Part shown: positions 1 through 22,530 of the stretch, piece by piece
Numbering within the stretch: position 1 is the stretch's first letter
Layout: the number at the start of each line of letters is the position of its first letter
From: Neocallimastix lanati (nom. inval.)
Lineage: Eukaryota; Neocallimastigomycota; Neocallimastigomycetes; Neocallimastigales; Neocallimastigaceae
Length of the DNA: 64,000 nucleotides
Assembly: GCA_016946835.1 (NCBI GenBank)
Contig: JACVTC010000010.1
Location: 1,227,501 to 1,291,500, forward strand
Reading direction: 5' to 3'
Notes under the pieces: model-generated
Seen by the model: the letters and a program-made list of their open reading frames with translations, nothing else
Told to the model about the DNA's origin: nothing
Databases searched by the model: none
Translations under genes and position numbers: made by a program

Positions 1-3050
<3,050 letters not shown>

Positions 3051-3755
3051 AATAATATAACTTTTTTTTTTTTTTTTGAAAAAAAAAAATTAAATATATA
3101 ATTAAATTAATTAAATAAATAAATAAAGAAAAGTAAAGAAAAGAAAAGAAATAATATAATTTATGATAAAAAAAATTGTTTTATTATTATTTCTTAATTT
3201 ATTAATATTAATAATCCAGTATAAATTAGGTTATGTACTTGGTGATTATAACTTCTTAACTTTTCATTCTTTATTGTTTAATAAAATATTATCAAATAGT
3301 TTTTACTGTGATTATTATTATAATTATTATTAATTATTATTAATTATTATTAATTATTATTATTTAAAAATAATATTTTATTATTAATAATATATAATAT
3401 ATAATATATATTTATAATTATATATATATTAATTAATTATTAAAAAAACAAAAAAAAAAAAAAATTTTTTTTTCTATTACCATCTTTTTTTATATTAAAA
3501 TAATAAAATTAAATATATTACATTATAATATTAATATATATTAAATTATTTTTATTATAAAATTTTAAACTTTTTTATTTTTTTCATTTTTAATTTCTTT
3601 ATTATTTCTTTATTTTAAAAAAAAGAAGAAAAATAATTCTTTGTTTTGTTTTGTAAAACAGGATTTCTGTCAAAATTATCTTAAAAAAAAAAAAAAAAAA
3701 AGGAAAGGAAAGGAAAAAAGTTATATTTTAAAAAAAAAATTTTTTTAACAAAAAT

Positions 3756-3787
<32 letters not shown>

Positions 3788-4144
3788 ATATCATCTTAAA
3801 AAAAAAATTAATAATTAAAAGTAAAATAAATATATAAATATAAATAATAATGATTAATAATGATACAATATAAATATATACATATAGAAATTATTCATAA
3901 TTTGATATAATTCAGTTTAATAAACAATTTATTTGGTATATACTGAAAAATAAAAATCATCCAAAGAAATGTATATAGATATACATTTAAACATTCATAT
4001 AATAATAATATTATTATTATTATTGTTATTATTAATATTATTTTATTTTTATTTAATGTTATTTTAATTATTACTTTTCTTTATTAATAAAAATTTATTA
4101 TATGATAATGTTAATTATTATTATTATTTTATTATTTTTTTAAT

Positions 4145-4206
<62 letters not shown>

Positions 4207-4268
4207 TATATTTTTTAAAATACTTTATTTAATTTTATAAAATACAATAAAATTTATTATTTAATTTA

Positions 4269-4306
<38 letters not shown>

Positions 4307-4310
4307 CATT
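3051..4310. other. Intergenic spacer with long poly-T runs
   Basis: This separates the aminotransferase start (read leftward) from the 3' end of the next gene. It is almost pure A/T, with poly-T runs at about 4148-4204 and 4273-4306 and short TAAA and ATT repeats. I see no coding signal. The aminotransferase promoter should lie in the part nearest 3051-3300, but no box stands out. Confidence 0.7.
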
Positions 4311-6898
4311 TTAATCATTCTCTTCCATTTTTTCCATATATGAATAATATGAATTAATCATGGATTCCATTACTTCCAAGAGAATATTAATTTGACTTTT
4401 ATAAAATTTATATTTCTCTATTTGATGCATTTTTATTTCATGTTTTTTCTTTGTATCATTATTATTGTTGCTGTTAGCATTATTATTACTATTACTATTA
4501 TTATTGTTATCATCATTATTACCATTATTATTATTATTATGATTGGTCGTTGGATCTACGCTCTTTTTAATAACTTTGGTATCAGTTGTAACTTTATGGC
4601 TACCGAGTTCACTTTTATATAAATTAGGATTAGATCTTGTTTTAATGAGTTTATTTCGTTCTCTTTGTCTATTCTTCTTCTCAATGAAAATATTTAAAAT
4701 TTTTAGTAAATGTTTCGAATAAATAATAATGGACCGTAAGGAAAGGATAATCGGTTTTAAGAAGTGACTAGATTCCAACATATCTTGTAGCGTTTGATTT
4801 TGAATTTCTCTTAAAGAATTAGTAATGGATAGAAGCGTAAATTGAATATCTTCATCGGATCGTATAGCAAGACTAGAAAGCATACTGACGTCATAGATCA
4901 TCTCTTGACTTTTTGCTTTAGGCAGTATTAAGGTTTGACTTTGATTTTGATGATGACGGTGGTGGTGGTGATGATGAGGAGGAGGATGAGGAGGATTTGG
5001 TAAATGAATAAATTCAACATTAAAACTTTTTAAATTATTTTCAATGGTATCAATGGTATCACTAATTTCTGAAAGAGAATTTAACGTATCATAAATAAAT
5101 TCCTTTTTCTTTCCAGATAGCTTTTCATTTTTTGGAAGTAAATAATCTTTTTCATCACCATAGTTTATAATACAATTATTATTATTATTATTATTAAAAT
5201 CTTTATTTTTAATCTTTTTATCATGGATATGACTATTCCTTTCACTCTCTTCTCCATTCTTACCTTTATTTTTTTCCTTATTCTTATTCTTATCCTTTTC
5301 TGAAACAGGAATTGTATCACTTGCTTCATTATTATCATTATTTTTTGGTAAAGTATTCCCTGGAATTATAATAAATTCATTATAATCCTCACTATCATTT
5401 CCTTTTCCAGTAATATTTTCATTTTCAGTTACATCTCCATCTCCATCTCCATCGACTCCTTCGTCATTATCATTATCCTTAGATTTATTTTCATTCTTCT
5501 TCTTCTTCTTTTCTTCAGTACTACTGCTTTTTCTTAAACTATTTTTATTCTTCTCTTTTTCTGAAATCATAGAAGTATTTGTTGGGGGATGTATATTTTT
5601 TCTTGATTTAACCATCTTCCCCTTACTATTATCCTCATTATTACTACTACTTTTTTTTTTATTGTTAGCTAAAACGGAAGAGGAAGATGGAGAGGGGAAG
5701 GATTTTATATCATCTTTAGAATCATTTAATGATTTGTTTTCTTTATCAGGTTTATTATGTTTAGTAGAACTTTCTGGGTTATCCAATTTTTTTCTAGAAG
5801 TTGCACTACTTTCATTAGAAGAAGGGAAATTATTTTTAGGGGAATTGTTTTTTTTCAAAGATTTTTTCTTATTATTACTATTATTATTATTATTATTATT
5901 ATTATTAGTTATAGTGGTTGTAGTATTTTCGAAATCTTTTGTATTTATCATAGAATCATTTAATTTATCTGTTAATTCCATACTTTTTTCAATGATTTTA
6001 TTAGATTTATTAATTAAAAAGGATTCATTATAGGAAGAATTATTATCCATTGTTATTTTAGATGGTAAAACGTATATGACATCTTCATTATCATCATCAT
6101 TATCATTATCATTATTTTTATTATAGTTCTCATTATCGTCATCTAATTCATCCATATTAATACTTTCCTCTAATTTTTTAATTTCTTCTTCATAAAGTTT
6201 ACTATCATTATCATTATCATCATCATCATCATCCAATTCATCAATATTAATACTCTCTTCTAATTTTTTAATTTCTTCTTCATAAAGTTTACTATCATTA
6301 TCATTATCATTATCATTATTATCATTATCCAATTCATCAATATTAATACTTTCTTCTAACGTTTTAATTTCTTCTTCATATTTTTTACTATCTATAGTAC
6401 TATTACTACTATTATTTGATAAGGGTGGACCACGACCATTATTACTTTCAGTATCTTTTTTATTTTCTTCTTTAATTTTTTCTTTATTTTTATTTTTAAT
6501 TTTATGGGTAATAACATTTTCATTTTCCTTTTGATTTTCGTGATCATTATCATTATCATTATCATTCTGTGTTTTAATGATATTTTCTTCCATCATATTT
6601 GTTTCATTATCCACCTTATCTTGATCTCTACGATTTAAACTATTATTATCCTTCTTTTCTTTATTAATAATTTCATTACCCTCTATTTTAACTGGTACAT
6701 AATCATTATTATCTAAAATGATATATATAAATAAACAAATTAAATAAATAAATTAAATAAACAAATTAAATAAATAAATTAAATAAATAAATTAAATAAA
6801 TAAATTAAATAAATAAATTAAATAAATATATAGTATATTAATACCATATAATGAGATGAAAAACAAAACAAACAAACAAACAAACAAACAAACAAAAA

Positions 6899-6951
<53 letters not shown>

Positions 6952-8151
6952 TTTATCATTAGAATTATTAATATAAACTAGATACCTTCGTCATCGTCAT
7001 AATCATTATCCTTATCATCATTAGTACTCTTGCGAACATTATCCTTAATATCATTGTTGTTGTTGTTGGTATTGATATTATCATGATGATCATCAGGATT
7101 ATTTGTTTTATCAGTATCATGATCATGATCTTTCGTTGATTTATGATTCTTTTTCAACGAATTTCTTTGTTTTTCAGCTATTATTTGTTTTGTTAATTGA
7201 TCCAACTGATCCTCATCGTATTCATCTAAAAATTGATTTCGTATAGTATTATTAATGAGTTCCAAATTTTCACTTTCAATTTCACTCTCATCATCATTCT
7301 CACTCTTAATGTCCTCTATCTCTGCTGTATTTATGGAGGTCATTGAACGATCTCTATTTCCATTATTTGTATTTCCATCATTAATATCATTGATAATATC
7401 ATTATCATCATAATTAGTATTAATATGGGTAGTAGTAGCAGTAGTAATATTCTCATCCTCATCATCTTCATAATGATTATCTTGACTTGGTATATACAAA
7501 GAATTATCGAAAATGTTGAAGTTATTATTATTATTATTATTATTATTATTTTCAAATTCGGAAATTTCTTGTTTTATTGTATTTTTCTTAGTATTATCAA
7601 TTCTATCATTTTTTTCATTTGTATTCTCATGGTTCTTGTTCGTATCATCAATAATTTCTACATCATCAATACATGCAATTCTAAATTTCTTGTTTTCTTT
7701 TTTTCCTTTATTAAGTTTAATATTAGACTTTATAAATATTATATATATATATATATAAAAGATGTGTATTAAATATTAATTTAATATTTTTTTTTTTATT
7801 TTTATTTTTTATTTTTTTATTTTTTTTTATTTTTTTTTTTTTTTTTTACTAAAAAAGTTATATATATTATATATTCTATTTATATATATTTAATATTTAA
7901 TAAAATATGATCAATACCTTTTTTTTATTAAGTTTATTTTTATTAGAACCAATTGGATCATTACTATCAACATTATTTGAATAAATAATTTTTGGTTTCC
8001 TTAATGTTTTCTTTATATATTATATATATATATATATTTATATTTATATAATTTAATAAAAAAAAATAGATATAATATTAGATAAAATAAAAATCATACA
8101 GTAAATAACATTAAATTAATAATGAATAATTATAATATGAAAATAGAAATT

Positions 8152-8204
<53 letters not shown>

Positions 8205-8580
8205 TTTTATTTGTAATTATAATTTAAGTTATTTTTTTTTATTTTTATTTTTATTATTTTTTTTTCCTGTTGTAGTTATTTACCGATGATGATGATGATG
8301 ATGATAACAGACCGGACTTCAAATTTTTTTTACTTCCACTACGGGCATTTTTATTAATATTTTTAGTAGACTTAGTCGTCGCGTCAGTAATTTTTAGAGG
8401 ACCAAAAGTACTCCATTTCTTTTTTGATTTATCGAGTAAAGGATTAACACTCGGAAAGAATCTTGAACGTAACTTTTCACAGGAAGGCTCACTATTGGAG
8501 GTTATTTTTATTTCTTTTGTATGATATGAAAAACTTAAGGGATTAACGCCATCTAACATTTTAAATTCCTTCTTATTCAT
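4311..8580 (-). CDS. Asp/Asn-rich low-complexity protein, 1177 residues, function unknown
   Basis: Four exons join in phase: 8284-8580, 7918-8010, 6986-7727 and 4311-6712, stop TAA at 4311-4313. The start is the first ATG of the first exon (MNKKEFKMLDGVNPLSF). The N-terminal about 100 residues are ordinary in composition; residues about 130-880 are dominated by Asn, Asp, Lys, Glu and Ser runs. Three near-identical modules of about 31 residues containing YEEEIKKLEESINIDELD occur at about 486-575. A Pro/His tract (PPHPPPHHHHHH) near 975 precedes a more ordinary, probably helical C-terminus (SMLSSLAIRSDEDIQF, MLESSHFLKPIILSLRSI). There is no signal peptide or membrane segment. I recognise no family. 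The acidic repeats and poly-Asn resemble disordered nuclear or scaffold proteins, but that is only a resemblance. A neighbour of the CEP78-like gene, same strand, 230 bp away. Confidence 0.7.
6722..6835. repeat. (AAATAAATAAATT)n repeat in intron of the Asp/Asn-rich gene
   Basis: A 13-bp A/T unit repeated about eight times fills the start of the intron between exons 6986-7727 and 4311-6712. It is followed by AAAC repeats, a poly-A run and a TA run. Confidence 0.65.
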
Positions 8581-8810
8581 TATAATACATATTGATACTA
8601 TTAGAATAATTTATATTTTTTAAAAATAATTATAATAATTTTTTTTTCTTTTTTATTATTTAATATATAAATATATATTGATATAGATAGATAAATAATA
8701 CTTTTATATTTTATAGTACACATATATATAAAAATGTATATCTATATCTTTATATATTTAAATATATATATAGATAGATAAACAAAAACGTTTTTTTTTT
8801 TTTTTTTTTT

Positions 8811-12358
<3,548 letters not shown>

Positions 12359-13501
12359 TTCATCAAAAAAAAAAAATAAATAAAAATAAAAATAAAAATA
12401 AAAATATAATGAGATGAAATAATATAGTCTATATTTGTTTTATTTACTATGAAAAAAAAAAAAAAAAAAAGATAGATAAAAGTTATATCTTTTAATATTG
12501 AATTAATAAATTTTTAAATACTTTAAATATTATTAAATTAAAAAATAATTAATATAAAATAAAACAAATTGTTTAGTTTTTTTTTTTTTTTTTTGCCTAT
12601 TAAAATTTTTGTTGACTAAAAAAATAATGAAAATAATAAAATAATAAAAATTAAAAAAAATATATATATATATATATATTTTAAACTCTTACATCCTTAA
12701 TAAACTCCGAACTTTAATCAATAAAAAAAATTTTTTTATTTTTGGAAATATTAAATAATAAATAATAAATAATAAATAATAAATAATAAATAATAAATAA
12801 TAAATAATAAATAATAAATAATAAATAATAGATAATAAATAATAAATAATAAATAATAAATATTAAATAATAAATAATAAATATTAAATATTAAATATTA
12901 AATATTAAATATTAAATAATAAATAATAAATAATAAATAATAAATAATAAATAATAAATAATAAATAATAAATAATAAATAATAAATAATAAATAATAAA
13001 TAATAAATAATAAATATTAATTATAAATAATAAATAATAAATAATAAATAATAAATAATAAATAATAAATAATAAATAATAAATAATAAATAATAAATAA
13101 TAAATAATAATAAATAATATAAAATATAATAAAATAATAATTATATATAAAATATATAAAAAATAACAAATAAAATTGGATACAAACATTTACTAATAAA
13201 TAATTAATATTAAAATGGATATTGATATTTATATTCACAATTAGTTATTAAAATTAATTTATAAATTTTAAATAAAATACACATAAATATGATTATGAAT
13301 TATTGATCATTAATTCATTTATCATTTATATATATATATATTTTAACAAATATTTAATTATTATTATTATTATTATTATTATTAGTAGTAGTATTAGTAT
13401 TAGTATGAAAAGAAATTAATTATATTTATTTATTTATTTATTTATTTATTTATTTGTAATTATAAATATTTTTATATATATGATTAATTTTTAACAATAT
13501 A

Positions 13502-13537
<36 letters not shown>

Positions 13538-13895
13538 AAAAATAATTTATTAATATTATTTTTTGTTTATGAAAAATATTGACATATATAATTAATTTAT
13601 GAATCTTTGTATTTTTTTTTTTTTTTTTTTTTCATTTTAGTTTAATGAAATTAAAATATATTAATATGAATATATATATATATATATTTAAAATTTTTAT
13701 TTAATCTTTATTATTTTATGATTAAATATAAATCTATATATATATATTATTATTATTATTGTATTGCATATATATGTTCCTCTATTTCTTGGTTTATTTT
13801 TTTTATTGGTTGGTTGACTTTTTTTTTTTTTTTATTCTCTGTAACGAATGTATTTTTACTTTATTCTTTATTCTTTATTATTATTTTATTATTAT
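12359..13895. other. Intergenic spacer between the CEP78-like gene and aspartate kinase
   Basis: It carries homopolymers, a heptamer array (12750-13115) and scattered ATT and TTTA repeats. The part nearest 12359-12700 should contain the CEP78-like promoter, but I can name no box. No coding signal is seen. Confidence 0.7.
12750..13115. repeat. (AAATAAT)n heptamer array
   Basis: About 50 units of a 7-bp repeat with period slips to AAATATT. Open frames across it, such as runs of IYYLLF, are composition artefacts. The same heptamer, in one orientation or the other, forms arrays at 17935-18832, 24360-24660 and 40330-41480. Confidence 0.9.
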
Positions 13896-16932
<3,037 letters not shown>

Positions 16933-17934
16933 TTCTATAGATTTTCAATTTCTAAAAAATTCTTTGAAAAAAAAAAATTTTTTTTTTTTAAAAAAAAATA
17001 CACTTTATTAATATTAATTATAAATTTTTATATACAAAAAAAAAGATTTTTTATATAAAAAACTTTTAATATAAAGAATAAGATTTTAATATAATAATAA
17101 TAATAAATAAATTGATCAAATATTAAAAAAATTAAAATAATAAAAATAAAAAAAAAACTTTAATCCAAAAAAATAAAATAAAATAAAATAAAATTTAATA
17201 AACAAATTTTAATAAATAAATAAATAAATATAAATATAAATAAATAAATAAAATAATATAAATAATTAAGAATAATATCATTATGCATTTAACATTTTTA
17301 GTTTTGATAAACAACCAATTCTACTATATTTTGATAACTATAAACAGAATTAAATCAGTATAATAAATATAATCGTTAAATTAATAGCATTACAATCCTA
17401 TTCAGTTTGACTTTGAATTTACATAATATATGTAAATTACATATATTTATGAAATGTAAATATTAACACGTGATATTTTTAATTATAAATATTGTTTATA
17501 AAAAGTTTAATTTTAATAATTATTTTTATAGAAATTAATACATAAATATATAAATTTTTATTCAAAATGTGGTTAACTACTGAATAATAATAAAAATAAA
17601 TAATAGTAAAAACAATAAATAATAATAATAAATAATAATAAATAATAATAAATAATAATAATAAATAATAATAAATAATAATAATAATAATTTAAAAGGG
17701 TTGATTTTTTTAATTATTAATAAATTAAGGGTTAAATATACGAAGTTTATTTATCCTTTTATATATTATTTATAACTATTATTTATTATAATCATTATTT
17801 AAATAATCATTATTTAATTTATTTTTATTATTTTACAATTATTTATTATTATTCTATTATTCTTTATTATTTAATTATTTATTAATTAATACTCTTCTTT
17901 TTATTCTTTTTATTATTTATTAATATTTAATATT
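16933..17934. other. Upstream region of aspartate kinase
   Basis: A/T-rich, but 17280-17560 is more mixed than its surroundings and includes AACACGTGATA at about 17465, an E-box-like CACGTG, and a near-palindromic TTACATAATATATGTAA at about 17420. These could belong to the aspartate kinase promoter, which reads leftward from 16932. No gene is seen. Confidence 0.4.
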
Positions 17935-18832
17935 TATCATTTATTTATTATTTATTATTTATTATTTTATTATTTATTATTTATTATTTATTATTTATTA
18001 TTTATTATTTTATTATTTATTATTTATTATTTAATTATTTATTATTTAATTATTTATTATTTATTATTTATTATTTATTATTTATTATTTATTATTTTAT
18101 TATTTATTATTTATTATTTATTATTTACTTCAAAGGAAAGATAGGAAGGCATTCCAAGAAAAAAACGTACTAGGAAATTCTCAACAATAATATGTACGTT
18201 TGAGCACCAATGCTGAACCAGTAAGGCTGTTCAACAAGGATAGTTTCCACCTATTCGAAAGAATACGGAAGTGTTGTGACTATCTCATTTATCCCATACC
18301 TTGAGGGGGGGGCTTAAAATTAACCAGAATTAAAAAAAAAATATTTATTATTTATTATTCAATTATTTATTATTTATTATTTATTATTTATTATTTATTA
18401 TTCAATTATTTATTATTCAATTATTTATTATTTATTATTTATTATTTATTATTTATTATTCAATTATTTATTATTTATTATTTATTATTTATTATTCAAT
18501 TATTCAATTATTTATTATTTATTATTTATTATTCAATTATTTATTATTTATTAGTTATTATTTATTATTTATTATTTATTATTTATTATTTATTATTTAT
18601 TATTTTATTATTTATTATTTATTATTTATTATTTATTATTTATTATTTATTATTTATTATTCAATTACATAATATTTATTATTTATTATTTATTATTTAT
18701 TATTCAATTATTTATTATTCAATTATTTATTATTTATTATTCAATTATTTATTATTTATTATTCAATTATTTATTATTTATTAGTTATTATTTATTATTT
18801 ATTATTTATTATTTATTATTCATTGTATATAT
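17935..18832. repeat. (TTATTTA)n heptamer array, split by an island
   Basis: Units of TTATTTA, with TTATTCAA variants, fill 17935-18127 and 18340-18832. The non-repetitive stretch 18128-18335 sits inside the array like an insert. Confidence 0.9.
18128..18335. other. Unclassified higher-GC island inside the heptamer array
   Basis: About 208 bp of balanced composition, ending in a run of eight G's followed by CTTAAAA, stands inside pure A/T repeat. It does not match snRNA, 5S rRNA or tRNA patterns I know. On the plus strand the longest open stretch is about 37 codons and includes RLSTNAEPVRLFNKDSFHLF, which looks coding-like. It could be a gene or transposon relic, or a small RNA gene. I cannot name it. 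Confidence 0.4.
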
Positions 18833-19168
18833 GACAAAATACAATATATGTATATTACACCTAATATCAATAATGTATACATTAGTTAATTATTAATTAC
18901 ATTTAATTACATTTAATATTTATTATTAAATAGAAATAAAGATAAAAAATCTGAAATTAAAATTTTTTATTTCAAAAATACATAAAATTCATATGAACAT
19001 AAAAAAAATTTTTTTCCTATATTTTATTTTTTTTTTGAATGAAACGTGGATAAAATAATGAATATGAATAGAAGAGGATAATTATAGATATCATTAATTT
19101 TAATAATGAATAATAAAATATAAAGAATAATAAATTACTAAATAAATATATTAAATATAATAAATTAC

Positions 19169-19228
<60 letters not shown>

Positions 19229-19386
19229 TTATTTCCATTTAATTAATCAATCAATGATTAAATAATAACACTTCTAAACTGTAAAATATACTATTAAAAT
19301 ATACTATTATAATTGACTTTCTAATTAAAAAAAAAAGAATTTGTATATAAATATATAAAGTAGTTTAAAAAATTTTTAAATAAATT

Positions 19387-19422
<36 letters not shown>

Positions 19423-19779
19423 TAATAATAATAATAATAAATAATAATAATAATAATAAATTATAATAATAATAATAATAAACAGATAAATATGAATGAA
19501 TACTCATTTATCTTAAGTATTTTATTATTTAAATTATTTAGTACGATATAGAAAACCTGAGTTTTATTGGTTAAATATATATATTTAAATATTGGTGGTA
19601 ATTTATTATTTATTATTATTTAATTATTTATTATTTATTATTTATTATATATTATTTATATTATTTATTATTTATTATTTATTAATAAATATTCTTTTTA
19701 TTATTTATTATTCAATTATTTATTATTTAATTATTTATTTTATGATATAGTTTACTATGAAAAAAAAAAAAAGAATAAA

Positions 19780-19818
<39 letters not shown>

Positions 19819-21228
19819 GTAGTAGTAGTAGTAGTAGTAGTAGTAGAATATTGATTATTAAAAAGTGATTTTAAATTAAAAAAGTAGTAAAATATTTATT
19901 TTTAATTATTTAATCATTATTAATTATAAAAATATAAAATTACTATTCCATATTAATTATAGAAATATAAAATTATTTAATGGTATTTATATAATTATAA
20001 AAAAAAAAAAAAAGAGTGTGTGTGTGAGAGGTGAGAGAGAAATATAATTAAAGCTCTTCTCAATTATTCTCAATGTCATTAGCTTCAATTATTATTATTA
20101 CTGAATTATGAATTATTGTTTATTATTTAAAATCTTTTCTTAAAAAAAATATATATATATGTTTTTTTAAATTAAATAATATATTACCATATATTACCAT
20201 TCTATTGGAGAGTACATGGCACATATATTTCAATTAATTCGAATGAAATGAATTCATTCATATTTTAAGAAATTCCTTAATTTTTTTATATTTTTTTATA
20301 ATTTTTTATATTTTTTTATAATTTTTTATTTTTAATTATAATTATAACTAAATGATAATCAAACAACAAAACAATACTTTGCAATTGTTTAACAAAAATA
20401 GAAAATAAAAAATAGAAAATTAGCATAAAGAAAGGCAACCATTTAACCTATAACTAATCATAAATTAAAGAATGCCATTGACTTCATATACATACTATTC
20501 ATACTCTATATTATATGCCATATATTATATATTATGTAAGAATTGGTGTATATCTATAGTATATATTATATAAACATAGAAATAGATTATATAATCCATA
20601 TATATACTGTATCCTATATTTATCATATAATACATATATATACTATATATATCATATAGTAAATATAGTAAATATAGTAAATATATATTTAATATATATG
20701 CTATGAGATGGTTTTATAATATATTATATATATATTTAACTATATATATAAATGCTTAATAAATACTACTAAAGTATAACTCTTAACATATATTTATTAT
20801 TTATATAAAAGTATAAATATAAAAACATAAAACATATATAAACATATATAAACATATATACAATAATATTTATATTTATATATATACATATATATAAATA
20901 TATATATAAATAATATTTATATTTAATATTTATATATATATATTTAATATTTATTTATATATTTATTTATATATTTAAATTCAAGTTTGATATAAAATAG
21001 TAAAAAGAATATAAATACATCTTTTTATCTTTAGTAAAAAAAAAAAATTTTTTTCTTTATTTCTTTACTTTATAATAAAAAAAAAATAAATAAATATTAA
21101 TAAAAAAAAAAATAAAAGAAAAATAAATATTTATATATATTTATAAAATTAATAAATAAAATAAAATAATAAAGTAGTAAAATAATTTATTTCTTTATAT
21201 AAACTATAAATAATAAATAAAAATAAAA
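18833..21228. other. Long spacer upstream of the oleosin-like gene
   Basis: It holds short TAAA, ATT and heptamer repeats (for example 19171-19221 and 19600-19740), a GT/GA patch at 20015-20040, and a mixed-composition stretch at 20200-20560. The part nearest 21229 should be the promoter of the plus-strand gene there. No coding signal is seen. Confidence 0.5.
20991..21000 (+). promoter_or_regulatory. Possible TATA box of the gene at 21229
   Basis: TATAAAATAG lies about 230 bp upstream of the ATG in a stretch where TA-rich words are common, so chance occurrence is quite possible. It resembles the TATAAAAG box kept in the tandem array in sequence and spacing. Confidence 0.2.
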
Positions 21229-21718
21229 ATGGAAAACTTAAACAGAACTGTTAGTGAAAAATTAAAGCTTAACCACGTCAACGATGTTGTTAATGAAAAA
21301 TCTAGAGATATTAATGTAAAGTTATCTAATAAGTTAGATACTTTAAATGAAAAGATCAATGGATTAAACTTAACTTTTGGTGGAAAGGTTGATGAAACCA
21401 AGGTTAAATCTGTTGCTGACAAGAGTATCAACTACTTAAAGGTTGGTCTTCAATACCTTCAAACTTTCATTTCAAAGTTCTCTTCCTTCGTTTTAACTGC
21501 TCCAGTTCTTGGTCTTTTAGCTGCTATCTTTGCTATTCCATTATTCTTTTTATTAGTTGTCTTCATTATCTTATCACCAATTCTTGTTCCATGGATTTTA
21601 ATTACTTTAAGTAAGTATCATAATAACTTTAATATAAAAAATATAAAAAGTTTATCTCATTTAGAGAGAAAAAAAATATTATAATATAAGAGTAATAATA
21701 CATTAGTACTTTAGATCA

Positions 21719-21750
<32 letters not shown>

Positions 21751-22280
21751 AAGAAAATAGTGCAGACAAAAATTTTAATTAATAAAGAAATAAGATTTTT
21801 ATTTTAATAAAAAAGATTGAATTCAATATTTATTTACTTATTTATTTATTTATTATTTAATTTTAAATAGCTATTGCTCTCGTTACCTTCCTTATTGCCG
21901 CTTCCTTCTTCTTATTCAAGATCTTCGCTATTGTTTCCGTTGTTACTATCATTGTCTTAACTGTTAAGAAGTTAAGAGGTGGTGCCAAGGACAGAGATGG
22001 TGCTGATGACGGTAAGATCACTGTTGATAAGGTTGTTGCTTCCTTAACTGACTCTGCCAAGGAATACGTTGAACTCGTTAAGAAGGGTTACGCTACTACT
22101 GTTGAATACAGTAAGACTGGTTATGACAAGTCTGTCACTACCGTTAAGGGCTTTGTTGAAAAGCGTAAGGGTGGCGTTAAGGCTGAAGAAACTAAGCCTG
22201 AAGATGTTAAGCCAGAAGAACCAGAAAAGGCTGAACCAGAAGCTGAAATTAAGCCAGAAGAAGAAAAGAAGAATGAATAA
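21229..22280 (+). CDS. Hydrophobic-core protein with an oleosin-like SPxxxP turn, probably abundant
   Basis: Two exons, 21229-21610 (donor GTAAGT) and 21871-22280 (acceptor AAATAG), join in phase 1 and give 263 residues. Residues 1-84 are polar and helical (NEKSRDINVKLSNKLDTLNE); about 85-160 form one long hydrophobic block; about 161-263 are charged, ending in Pro/Glu/Lys repeats (KPEEPEKAEPEAEIKPEEEK). There is no signal peptide. Midway in the block, IPLFFLLVVFIILSPILVPW carries SPILVP, which fits the SPxxxP part of the oleosin proline knot; the block is close to the roughly 72 residues of oleosins. The first proline of the full PxxxxxSPxxxP motif is not at the right spacing. Every lysine I read in exon 2 is AAG and GCC/TCC/GTC codons are frequent, unlike neighbouring genes, so expression is probably high. 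A lipid-droplet or ER hairpin protein is the best guess; a promethin/LDO-like protein is an alternative. Confidence 0.75.
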
Positions 22281-22495
22281 ATTATTTTCAATAATAAAAA
22301 TAAATTATTATAGTTATTAAACAAAAAAAAAAAAAAACAAATTATAAAAATAAAAATATATATAAATATAAATGTCTATAAAGAAAAATAAAGAAATAAA
22401 AAATAATAAGTAAAGAAGTGAATAAAATAAAAAAAATAATAATAAACAGTTAACAGCAATAAAAGAATGAATAAACAAAAAAAAAAATTCAAAAC

Positions 22496-22530
<35 letters not shown>

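Noticed and set aside
4392-6033. Plus-strand frames opposite the Asp/Asn-rich gene
   Set aside because: They are shadows of Asn/Asp/Glu codons read on the other strand as poly-Ile/Val/Leu.
18128-18335. U1, U2, U4, U6 snRNA, 5S rRNA or tRNA in the island
   Set aside because: None of the conserved words of these RNAs could be found on either strand.
22069-22320. Alternative frames within exon 2 of the oleosin-like gene
   Set aside because: The main frame has a clean splice join, charged tail and strong codon bias. The other frames are out-of-frame readings.
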